NCBI GenBank assembly: GCA_021234155.1
Contig: JAJEKV010000142.1
Coordinates: forward strand, 560,001 to 624,000
Reading direction: 5' to 3'
DNA from: Isoetes taiwanensis
Lineage: Eukaryota; Streptophyta; Lycopodiopsida; Isoetales; Isoetaceae
Length of the DNA stretch: 64,000 nucleotides
In this document: positions 23,101 through 33,290 of the stretch, piece after piece
How positions within the stretch are numbered: position 1 is the first letter of the stretch
How the letters are laid out: each line of letters starts with the position of its first letter
Program-made: the position numbers and the translations under genes
The notes under the pieces: generated by a model
Seen by the model: the letters and a program-made list of their open reading frames with translations, nothing else
Told to the model about the DNA's origin: nothing
Database searches by the model: none

Positions 23101-25258
23101 TTGACTTTACACCCTAAGGCTTCACCAAAATCCGCAAGGATCCTTTGAGTATTTGTGATGGAGTTCTCATCCATTGAGATTAGGATAAAGGTATCATCTG
23201 CAAAATGCCCGTTTAGAATTTGATCTACCTGAGGGTTCTCAGGGAGCTTTAGACCCCTAATAAGATTAGTATTCTTTGCTTCCTCCATCTTACAATGGAG
23301 AGCTTCCATAATTATCAAAAAAAGGAAGGGAGCAAGAGGGCAACCTTGTTTAACACCTCTTTGGATTGTGAAAAATGGACTGCACTCACCATTGATTAGA
23401 ACTGCTGATCTTTGGTAATGCAGAATGGCCTCGAAAATTTGAATGCTCTTATTGTTGAATCCAAGAGCCCTACAGCATCTAAATAAAAAGTTCCAGTTTA
23501 CTGTATCAAATGCCTTGGTGATGTCAAGTTTTAGAAGAGCCACATCTTGGTTGGAGTCTTTCGCCCATTGAAGTCCCAATATAGATGTTACCACATTATC
23601 CAAAATAAACCTATCTTTAAGATAGGCTGATTGAGAGCTACTAATGATGATGTCCAGAAAGGTCTTAAGTCTTGAGGCAATAGCTCCTGAAATAATCTTA
23701 TAAATAACATTAAAAAGAGAAATAGGTCTGTAATCCGAGAAGATGTTAGGGGAATCAATCTTGGGGATCAGGGCAATGAAACTGGTATTAATTCTTGCAT
23801 CCAAGATCTTTATTTCCCTAAACTCATTGGCAATTCCGGTGATGCTGTCCCCAAGCAAAGGCCAAGTCTTCTTGAAGAATTCTGCTGGAAGGCCATCAGG
23901 ACCAGGAGTCTTGCCATTTTCTATATTTTTGACCACCTGCAAAAGCTCATCATTCACAAAAGGTTTAGTAAGATATAAGTTCTGCTCGTCATTGACTTTT
24001 CTATTAAGACTAATGAACTCCTCCATAACCATGGGAGTAGAATCCATATTGGTACCCATAAGCTTAGTAAAATGATCAGCTGCAGCTTGTTTGAGATCTT
24101 TGTCCTCAGAAATTAAATTGTCATCAACCATGACCTCATAAATATGATTCCTTTTGATTCTGGATCTGGCCTTAATGAAGAAATATTTGGAGTTGCATCT
24201 CTCATCTTCTTTTAACTCCTTTATTTTAGCCTTCAATTTCCATCCATTTGCAATTTTGATTTCTTCCACCTCAATTTGCCTTTTTATCTCCACCTTTTGC
24301 TCATCAGTTGCTGTAATAATGCTTTGTCTCAAACCTTCAAGATGAGCTTTATTCTGATTGAAGATATTCTTGCCCCATTCTTTGAGCCAACACTTAATTT
24401 GTTTGGCAATGTTAATCCACCAGTACATCCTCCCAATGGGCTTGGGGTTTCTATTGATGATTTCCTCAAGCTTGTTCATGAAATCATCATTATCCATCAG
24501 GCTAGTATTCATCTTGAAGTAGGCTTTTCTCTTATTCTTTATTTTGTCATCCCCCTCGAGATGATAATTTGTCGGGATAATGATCGTGAGATTGTGTAGC
24601 CTTCAAGATTTTCAACTCATTCTTCTTGTTTCGAGGAGATTCTCACTTAGGTAATACCTATCATGGAGGCAAACAATAGGATCAATTCTATGGTCGGACC
24701 AACTAAAGGCTTGGGGCTTGGTTCTCGCCGAGTCAAATTATGGGAAGAAAGGAGGTTGTCCCAAGCACATCTTTCCTGAGGTAGAAGATTCCTGAAGTTC
24801 TTATTTCTCATGAACCTATCCGTGACCATATTGAAGTTTCCACAAATGACACATTCATCCACATCCAAATTGCTCAGACTGCTGTTGATCCTATTCCACA
24901 TCATAGATCTCTCTGAAGGGTCATGGTAAGAATAAACATTAGTAAAGGCTATCTTGCATGAATTTATGCTATTAACAAGAGTCTGCCATCTCCCATTGGT
25001 GTCATTGACCATATAAATCTCTTCCATGTTCACCTTATGACTCCATGCTATGGCAATACCTGCAGAAGAGTTGTTAGCAACAATAGACCAAATGTTATAA
25101 TTGGGAGGGAGAATATTAGAAATAATCCTCTCATGATCGGGATCATGAATCTTGTGCTCCTAAATGAAAAGAATGTCAGGACAAAGGTTAGAAAGACAAA
25201 CTTTAAGTCTATCTCTTTTAATACTATTATTTATCCCTTGGAGATTCCAAGTAATCAT
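20130..25258 (-). pseudogene. LINE ORF2: endonuclease, reverse transcriptase, zf-RVT
   Basis: Starts MITWNLQGINNS at 25258, the typical opening of a plant L1 endonuclease. Damage: TAG at 25160-25162 where the family has LFLQEHK, a DFNM motif changed to CGNFNM (catalytic-site Asp to Asn), and a frame change near 24600. From 24512 a 949-codon frame is uninterrupted. It carries the RT blocks NGKTPGPDGLPAEFFK, YRPISLFNVIYKI, QSAYLKDRFILDNV, KLDITKAFDTVNW, RGVKQGCPLAPFLF and HFADDTFIL, then zf-RVT (CDRCLGAKEDENHLFRGC). The frame is cut at FIFNCD by the nested retroposon and continues after it (20505 down to 20130) with one TGA near 20433. The long RT frame suggests decay was recent there, or by chance spared. 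Confidence 0.9.
20520..21699 (+). mobile_element. Poly(A) retroposon nested in the LINE, with 14-bp duplication
   Basis: Inserted plus-strand sequence ending in 24 A (21676-21699). It is flanked by TCACAGTTAAAGAT at 20506-20519 and 21700-21713. Removing it restores the LINE ORF2 frame through that site. Its 3' end has a small hairpin (GGCACC-TTCAT-GGTGTC) before CCTTGCCTTC(A)n, like the CCTTC(A)n ends of the LINEs here, so LINE machinery probably moved it. It has no recognisable RT. It could be a 5'-truncated LINE, a large SINE-like element or a processed transcript. Confidence 0.88.
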
Positions 25259-25288
25259 CTTGATGGATCTGATCATTTAAACAATTGT

Positions 25289-27234
25289 TTATTTATTCTT
25301 AGCTATCCTGGATTGGATAGCTGCCTTTCTTGGACCAACCCTAATTGGTCCAGAGTAAATCTTTTTTTGGCCTCTGCCTCTTTTTTTGTGACTAATCTGC
25401 TGCCATCCCGTATCATCACCATCATAAGAGAAATCATTTGATTGCTCATCTCTATTGCTGTAAACATCCTCTTGAGTTATGTCAGAGACCCTATGGGGGA
25501 GAGAGATAGTCATGATGCCCGGGTTGATTTTGAGGGACAGATCAATATTCTTAAAAGTAAGAACCCAATTCTTATCGATCTTGAAATTACCCTCATGCCC
25601 TTTTATCTGATCTTCACTTTTACTTATTTCCTGGTTGCTATTGCTATTGCTACTTTCCCCTTTCTGAACCATACTATTCAAACTAGTACTTTTGGGTCTC
25701 CATTCTTGTCTGATTATAACGGGGATAGAGCTGTTCAGCTTGCCATCTTGATTTATCCCTTTACCCTTATCAATATCCCCTTGGGCAATTTGGAATAATC
25801 AATTCTCAAATTAAAGACTGTACTGTCTGATGCTTTCACTATTACTTCCCTCTTCCAGTCGGATCTAATCCTCTTAGAAATGCAAACTGAGGGGAAGTTT
25901 GTCTGAAGGATGTTGATGCTGATGACCTCACCCAATTTTTCTGAAATAGCTTGCAGGTGAGTCTTGGTCCAGAGGCTGGGCGGTAAATTGGGATAAGTAA
26001 CCCAAGTGGAGGTAGAGATTAACCCATAGTTACCCGGGATGTAAATCGGGCTCCACTTCATAATGAAAAATTCACTGTTGCCAATTGTGTCCATCTTTTT
26101 CCTAAGAATAGATCCTACACTATTCTCATCAGAGCACAAAATTTGGAAAGTTTTATTGTCTAATTTAAGAATAGAGAGGATCGGAACCCTTTGAGCCTTT
26201 GTGATCCAGAACTTAACCTCCCCAAGGGAAGGGCATTTATCGGGAAAATGGATAAGAATCCCTCTCTTAGAGTACATATCTGAAGCCGAGGAATCCCTGA
26301 TACTAGAAAGATCAATAATACCATCCTTAAACTCTTTCCTGCCTTCATTAGCATCATAAGACGAAGTAAACTCATAATCAACCTGATTAAGAAGAGCATT
26401 TTTATAAGAAAAAGAATTCAGACCTTTAGCAGTGTCGCTTTTACCCAGAATTGGAACTCTGTTGCGGATATGGTGGTCCCCCACTTTGGTACTAGTTCGG
26501 TTCTGCATAGAGATCTGCACTTCTTCACAGTTTTTGCAGTCGCATTGGCCGACCTCTGTAGGGTTAAAAAACCCATTGCTGTCCCGGATCATGCATGCCT
26601 TGGTGTCCTTTTTTAGACGGATTTGATGAGTTTCATAATTTTTGTATACATTATCAAGAATCTGAGCTACATCTTTGGAAAGATTGTTCTTGAAAAGCTT
26701 GCGATGTCTCTCGATAACATGGTCTTCTGCGTCTTCCCACCTCCTTATAAGTTTGATTGAGGCCAATGAGTTCCATTTGAGATTTTCCAGATCCACCAGA
26801 ATCTCCTTAGTTCTGTTAAGTATTTCGTTCATGGATTTCTGGAAAATATTGTTCCTTAGGCTGCAACAATCCTTTTCACTATGCCCCTGCTTGGCTGTGA
26901 TGAGCTTGTAGAGGTTTCTGTCCATTCCTTGCAGAATTTCTAAGGTGTTCCAAGCCCAATCCCTGTCATTTGCTCGCCCCCCTGTGTAGTCTTCTTCAAG
27001 TTTTTTCATTTTGTTCAGACTGGCACATATCGAGCCCTCCCCCGAGACATCCATGCAAAATGCTGCCGCCTTTTGCTGATCTTTGATAATCTCAAAGGCA
27101 GTGTACAGCTCTTTGAGGTTTTTCCAAACTAAATCCTTCTTATCCTCCAGCCTGAATATGTTGGTCCATTCCTCATCTTCCCTTTTCTTTTCCAAGTTCA
27201 AGACGTTCTTCCCTTGATTTCCCGCTTCCACCAT
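25289..27234 (-). pseudogene. LINE ORF1 (RNA-binding, DUF4283-like)
   Basis: A 493-codon frame from 27234 has an N-terminal helical half and, near the C-terminus, a DUF4283-like fold (KLDNKTFQILCSDENSV ... FFIMKWSPIYIPGNYG ... TWVTYPNLPPSLW) typical of plant L1 ORF1. It runs out at 25753, but a neighbouring frame continues without a stop from about 25800 to 25289 (SSIPVIIRQEWRPKS ... SHKKRGRGQKK). A single-base indel near 25795 therefore broke one longer ORF1 of about 650 codons. The basic tail (KKRGRGQKK) fits nucleic-acid binding. Confidence 0.85.
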
Positions 27235-27828
27235 CTTCCCCTTTCCTGATACTACCCTGGAACAAGAAACAAGGAGCTAGTTTGCAAGAGCGAATCTCCA
27301 AACAACAATTTCCAAATCCGACAAGAATTGGGCTGGCCTAAGATCAAAGAATGTCGACCAGTGCCAAAGGGATTCCGTGCCAAACCGTTCAAGGACTGAA
27401 ATTTGAAAAATATTTCTTGAATATCTTAGCGCGATATCCTGGGCCGAAATCCTTAAAGACCCCACCCTATCGAAGCACAAGATGCAAAGGTGATGGGAAC
27501 TGAAGGACTGTCTGGTAAATCCTAGAATTAGAGGTGTACGTCCGATTTATTATACTATCTAGATAAGCTACTGTCACATCATAATCTAAGGGAATGCTCG
27601 GAAAGCCAAGTCCCTGGAGAACAGCATCTAGAAAGGCCTCATCCATCGGGCCTTGGTTCCGCACGATTCCCAACACAACGCCCCTTCCTGCGCCTAACGT
27701 TCATCCCGTTTTTCTGAAACTAAGGTATTCACTGCAGATTTCGGACTGCTACCCTGTGCTTAGCTGCCAGACGTCGCAAGCAATTGCCATCGAATAGGGC
27801 AAGGTCAGTTTCCCTTCATTAATGTTTT

Positions 27829-28419
27829 ACTTTGTTACATTCCATTTCACTACTCATATAAGTGAGTTTCAATTTTTGTTTGATGTAATATTTCCGTTGC
27901 AGGAAAAAACTTAAGGGTGAGTCACTAAAAAATAATATAACTGGAAATTTAAAAAAAAAATGATGTCATAGTATAACTAGAAATAAAAACTAGCCACGCA
28001 GAGTCTCCTCACATTTCTTTCACAAGCAATCCCGACTCTGCTCGGCTTTCGATCCACAAGCTTTACTTCGATACTCGGTACATCGCCATTGTTAGAATGC
28101 TCATGCCTTTCTTTCTCTGCAAGCAAGCTCTGGCTTATTAATCTGGAGCGCCGAAGGAAGCTCCAAATCGCCTAAGGTATAGCTATGGCAGTCTTTGGCA
28201 CTTTTTTGTTCTCGTTTCTTAAGTCGCTTTTCCAGTTTTTCTTTCTTCCCAAGTACCCATTTAAATGAATCCTTCAAGATCTCAATTTATGTCTTCCTTT
28301 CCTCCATTTGTTTCTAAAGATTCCCAATATGTTCTTCATAGTTATCAATAATCTTTTGTTTCTGAGAAACTACAGATTCGAGTTCTTGCAGCTTTTTAGC
28401 ACGTCCTTCTAACCATAGG
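27829..28419. other. Spacer between the LINE and the chromovirus relic
   Basis: Mixed AT-rich sequence without a recognisable gene. It may include decayed upstream parts of the chromovirus, but I cannot identify protease, reverse transcriptase or an LTR here. Confidence 0.3.
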
Positions 28420-29715
28420 GATAAGCGTTGCGTCCTAGAGGCACCTGGAGTAACGAAGTTAATTCTTCATGATACTCATAACAGCCCACTAGCCGGTCAT
28501 GCAGCTAGCCGGTCATGCAGGGTTCATGAAAACCTACTTCAAGATAAGGAGTAGTTAATTGGTCTGGCATGAAGAAGGAGATAGCCAACTACATTCGACA
28601 ATGTCATCTTTGTCAGCAAACAAAGGCCGAGCAGCTTCGAATCCCAGGAACCTTAGAACCCTTGGCAGTACCGCTAAGAATAGCAAAGATGTTGTGAGCA
28701 CAGATTTTATAACCCACCAAGGGGCTATGATGCCTTAATGGTAGTCACAAGTTATCTAAGATGGCTCACTTTTTGCAATGTCGAACCACGGATACAGCAT
28801 TGGATACCGCCTTGCTCTTTGCAAAATAGATAGATTACATGGGATGCCAAGGGAAATTATCCCCGACATGGATCCCAAGTTCATAAGTGCCTTTTGGAAT
28901 TACTTCTTCAACACGATCCAGACCAAGTTGTCCATGAGCACGGCTTATCATCCCCAAACTGACGGTCAAACGGAGCGCACCAACCGAATCCTAGAAGACA
29001 TGTTGAGAAGCTATGTGTGGAACAAGCAATCGAAGTGGGGTGGCTATATTTCTTGATACAGTTTGCATATACTAGTACCAAGCAAGAATCATCACAAATG
29101 TCCCCCTTCATGATTAATTATGGTTATCGTTGCTTCATATCAGACACTTGGCATAACCCAGTGTCTAAAGTTGAAGTTTCTCAACAAATGTTGACCGATA
29201 TGCAGCAGTTAGTCGAAGAAGTTAGAGGCTATCTTTTGGCAGCAAGAAGTCGCCAGAAGAGCTTAACCGATAAGCATAGGACCGAAAGAGAGTTCCAAGT
29301 CGAGGATAGTATTTGGCTCAAGATTAAGGTGAAGCAAGCAAAGCCTCTAATTGGAAATTGTAAGAAGCTTGCTCCAAGATGGGTGGGACCCTTCAAGATT
29401 ATAGAGGGGATAGGAGAGCAAACCTACAAGCTCGATTTGCCAGCCCATCTCAAAGTCCACAAATTTTTCCATGTAAGCCTATTGAAGAGGCACACTCCAA
29501 AACCAGGAGGAGGTCTTGGAAACTTCAACTTTGTTGGAGATGACGGAGGAGCAAATTGAGATAGTTCCTGAGATAATTCTCGATACGGCATTTAAGAATA
29601 CAAGAAGGTCCCAGTTCCTCCAATATTTGGTCAAGTGGAAGCACTTGACCATAGAAGATGCAATATGGGTATTGAAGCAAGATCTAGAGAGGCTTGCCTG
29701 GACTTCATGAAGCAA
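28420..29715 (+). pseudogene. Chromovirus (Ty3/gypsy) integrase and chromodomain relic
   Basis: Order: H2C2 zinc region (APGVTKLILHDTH ... GHA ... MKKEIANYIRQCHLCQQTKAE), integrase core ([34 protein letters not shown]), C-terminal integrase ([25 protein letters not shown]), then a chromodomain (FLQYLVKWKHLTIEDAIW) ending near 29715. The chromodomain defines the chromovirus clade, which targets chromatin. Many frame changes and stops (28690-28780, 29056, 29559) and a 16-bp in-place duplication (CTAGCCGGTCATGCAG twice, 28490-28521) show decay. No LTR, gag or RT was found upstream. Confidence 0.88.
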
Positions 29716-29849
29716 TTCGGCTGCCAAGTCATCTCCGAATTGGTCGACGCCAACCTGTCAGGTGCTCTAGCTAAGCTTTGTTATGTCTTAGTGTCTATGC
29801 AGGAAGGCATATGTATTCTAGGCTAGTAGGGTGTATATGCAAAGATCTT

Positions 29850-30330
29850 GGAGTGTAGGTGATGATGGGATACTTTTAGGGGTATTCTCTAGGTCAGCAT
29901 GCACCAAGAGTGTGCGTGACCGAAAGAGTCATGAGTGAGGAGCAGCATGGTGGGCGATGATGGGATCAGCAAGGGTACCCTAGCTTAAAACCCTTGGGGC
30001 CACGATGCACTGTGGGTGCGCATGACTGAAGGGGTCACGCATGAGTAGGCACGAGATCGTGGGTGATGATGAGACCATCACTCAGATGATCTCTATGCCA
30101 CGATGCATGGCATGTACACATGACCATAGGGGGGCCATGATGAGGTATGCATGATCTTGCGCGATGATGGGATCGTTGGGACGTTCCCTAGCTTAAACCC
30201 CCAGGGGCATGAGGCACAGTGGGTGTACACGATCAAGGGGATCTTGTACAAGGTAACACCCGATCACGGGCGATGGTAGGATCATCTTAAATGGTCCTTA
30301 AGCTCAAATCCTAAGGGCCATGATCGAGTG
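29850..30330 (+). repeat. Degenerate tandem repeats of about 100 bp downstream of the chromodomain
   Basis: Five units begin at about 29858, 29953, 30062, 30157 and 30262. Each opens with a GGYGATGATGGGATC-like motif followed by CCTAGCTTAAAMCC, GGGGCCAYGA and a TGTGGGTGCRCATGA-like segment. They sit where the 3' untranslated region of the retroelement should be. A purine-rich run, GGAGGGGGGGCTAAAA, follows near 30357 and may be the polypurine tract. Confidence 0.7.
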
Positions 30331-30601
30331 CAAGGTAATAGGGGTAATAGGTAATGGAGGGGGGGCTAAAACCACAAACTTATTAACTAAACTAACGTAA
30401 TGTGATACTTGTGCAGGCTAGTGAAGGGGAGCATGGAGGAGGGAGAACATTACGAGAAGACAGGAGTCATAGATTTTAGACTTAACTATGAACTCCTAAA
30501 ACTGTTGTGATAATGTTATGGTTATTGATAATAACTAGAAAAGTGTGCCCGGCATCGTGTGCCCGGCAATGCCGGGCATTAATCTTGGATGCGTGAAATT
30601 G

Positions 30602-31197
30602 GTACATGTAATGGATTTTATGGATGGAATAAGAAGTTGGTAAATATAATCATGTCTGGAGAGGTATTGGAGTGCCATGTCTAAAGGGTTTGGGGTTGTT
30701 AGCATTAGCCTGACAATGTAAAATAATAGCATGCATAGTATGGAATAAAATGGGTAAATGTAATGGAATGCATAGAGCTTAAGGTATTGATTGATGTTTT
30801 TGATAGTTTAGGTCGAAAATTGCAATTGTTAATCAATACAATTGAGATTGGAGTGTCGTTGAATAGTGGATGTTAGATGTATTGGAAGTGGAATATGTGT
30901 GTGCATATGTCTTTTGTGACTTCATAGTATCTAGTCTAGTGGTAATTGTGAACCCAAGATGATAATAATGCGTGTATGCATGCATAACTGTTGAGCAAAC
31001 TATTCGGGTGGATGCAAGTGAACGTTGAACGTGATGCTAGTCAAATTTATTCTACATGCATATTGAACCCGGGGGGGTAGGGGAGGGTACATTTGCAATG
31101 GAGTTTATAGATGGAATAAAAAGTTGTGAAATATAAGGATGTCTGGAGAGGTATTGGACCGCTAAGTGTAAAGGGTTTAGGATTGTCGGCATTAGCC
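30602..31197. repeat. Direct repeat pair, about 115 bp, 480 bp apart
   Basis: 30602-30717 and 31086-31197 share GGATGGAATAARAAGTT, CATGTCTGGAGAGGTATTGG and AAAGGGTTTRGG, then GCATTAGCCT. They could be remnants of LTRs or another tandem family. The sequence between is non-coding. Confidence 0.7.
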
Positions 31198-32239
31198 TTT
31201 ATAAACCCTCGAACTTTAGACCCTAAACCCTAAATCAATGACAGGTATTGGCATTGTATCTTGATTCGACAAATCATTCATTATTAGCAATAATAATGTT
31301 CTATGTTGTGTAATGGCAAGTTTTTATTGTGCATGGTACATTTTAGTTGCTAGTATGAAGCTTGTGTTCAAACATGGAGTTGTATATGAATGTACAATGT
31401 GTGAAATGTTTAAGAATGTGAGGAAACAAGTCTCACACCATGGAAACCTACACAATCAAGATCAAAGATGATTATGTTTTAAGAAAAGTGTCAAAGTTAA
31501 CGTCATTATCATGATATACATGTCCTTTATAAAAATTGCTTAACATATACACGTCCTTTTAAAAATTGCTCAACATTGTATACATATATCATTTCCACCA
31601 ATTCCTACATTGTAGGAACTTTTCAAGCGTCGAATATTAAAGAAGCACGAAATGATTCACAACACATTGTTTGATGTCTCTATGAGACAAATTGAAGTAA
31701 TGCCTTCCAAGGAAAAACAATTGGTGTTGAAATGATGGCATGCAAAATCAACACATCGACATATTTTTAGGATACCTTAGAACACTAATAATTGATCAAG
31801 GAAATGGTTGATTAAGTAAATGGACTTTGATATTGCAACATGCAAAATCAACACAACGAACATATTTTTATAAGTAAGACAGACAGACAGACAGACAGAC
31901 AGGCAGGGAGGTAGGGAGACTGCTCAACTGGCCTTGTACAGTGACATGGCCCAGAAATATACGTATTTATGGCATATATTTTCCGAGGAACATCACGCCT
32001 ATTGAATCTCAATCTCCTTAATTTCTATCGGGATCTGTTTCTCTCTAATGCCAGAAGAAGGAGCTTGAGTTCTGCATATTTGTAACTCCTGATATAAGGT
32101 TGTCAATTGACCCTATTACCCGTGACATCCACCTCAATGGAGAGAATGCCTGTGACCACACATCTTTACAACCCGTTTTAAACTCTTCATTCTTGAAGTA
32201 ACTAGTATTGATCTTCAAAAATGTTTAATAGGTCTCCTA
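31198..32239. other. Non-coding spacer
   Basis: Holds CCCTAAACCCTAAA (31221-31234), two units of the plant telomere motif (telo-box-like), and a short GACA microsatellite (about 31875-31902). No gene is seen. Confidence 0.45.
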
Positions 32240-33290
32240 TTTTTTTTTTTTTTTTGAAGGACGACAAATTGTTATTCAATATTCCAGAAGAGGTACACAT
32301 ATAGATGCAGAGACAGGAATAAAATCTCAACAGACAAAGATAATCCACTGAGTGCAGCCACCTGTCTATGCATAAGATAAGATACCCAAATATTCCTCAA
32401 AAATCAAACGTTTTTTCTCAGGAGCAAGCTGAGAACATAGGTATGCCTTCACCAATCTGTTTTGCACCTCGTGAAGAAGTTGGTCGACACTAATTGATAA
32501 GCCTTTGAAGATAGACATTCGCCTTCTTTTCCAAATAGACCACAACAACCAGCTTGAAGCTAAGTGGAAAGCCTATTGCTTCAAGCTGTTCCAAGTGGAA
32601 GGATAAATGACGAGAAGCACCTGCTGGCTAGTCAAGACCACATCGAAGAGAGATAGTAACCATGACCAAACTGGCTGAACTTGGTCACATAGAAAAAAGC
32701 AGTGCTCGATACTCTCAACTTGCCGCTTACACAGTGGACAGATATCTGAAATGCGGGGATAAAACTTATGAACTAGCACATTAACCCGCAGACATCTGTG
32801 AAGGAGTTGCCACCATAAGGTAGAAACTTTGGGATGCGGCAATTTATTCCAGACCCAGGACCACATACGCTTCCACTGAGGAGGGGGAATGAGGAGCTGC
32901 CAACCAGTCCGAGGGGAGACAATGTCAACATCAACCAGCTTTTGATATAATGAATCATGTCTCCCAAGAATCAAGCAGTCCCTTCAAGAAGGGGGAAGCA
33001 TTCGGATATGGACGAAGCTGATAAAAGAGACACCAAGGAAGAACTGCCCTAAGTGCCAGTTTCCCAAAAGGAATACACTGCCCAAGTGCTTGCGCAACCA
33101 ATCTCATTCCAGGTGAATGTATCATACATCAAAGAAGAAAACCATTGTTGGTTGTGATCTGAAATGGAGCTATCCAAAAGATTAGTTCTGTGAAAAGGAA
33201 GTACCAAGCCAATAGCAATAACATTATAATAGCCATGATCATGACGAGCATAGGCTTTTGCAAGATCTAAGGTACTCTTCCAAGGAGTGC
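32240..33290 (-). pseudogene. L1-type LINE fragment A (zf-RVT end, poly(A))
   Basis: The poly(A) tail shows as T at 32240-32255, preceded on the minus strand by TTGTCGTCCTTC. Upstream, the minus strand encodes MWSWVWNKLPHPKV, LWWQLLHRCLRVNVLVHKF, CPLCKRQVESIEHC and MLWSIWKRRR, all zf-RVT and linker sequence. Several stops interrupt it. It meets fragment B head to head at about 33290. Confidence 0.85.

Larger units (their letters stand above)
19901..27812 (-). mobile_element. Near full-length L1-type LINE with target-site duplication
   Basis: Non-LTR retrotransposon running right to left: 5' region, ORF1 (27234-25289), ORF2 (25258-20130), then a poly(A) tail seen as T at 19901-19910. The flanking repeat CCTTCATTAATGTTTT occurs at 19889-19904 and 27813-27828. 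The last four T of the left copy merge with the tail. Length is 7.9 kb, or 6.7 kb without the nested retroposon at 20520-21699. Full length is unusual among the LINEs in this window. ORF1 has a frameshift and the endonuclease part of ORF2 is damaged, so it is not active now. Confidence 0.92.

Noticed and set aside
22378-24599. Several 60-110 codon plus-strand frames opposite the LINE RT
   Set aside because: Antisense shadows of the 949-codon RT frame, with no motifs of their own.
29850-30330. CRISPR-like array
   Set aside because: Units are contiguous and degenerate, with no constant repeat separated by unique spacers, and the DNA is a plant genome next to a retroelement.
31221-31234. Interstitial telomere
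   Set aside because: Only two CCCTAAA units, more likely a telo-box-like motif or chance in AT-rich DNA.
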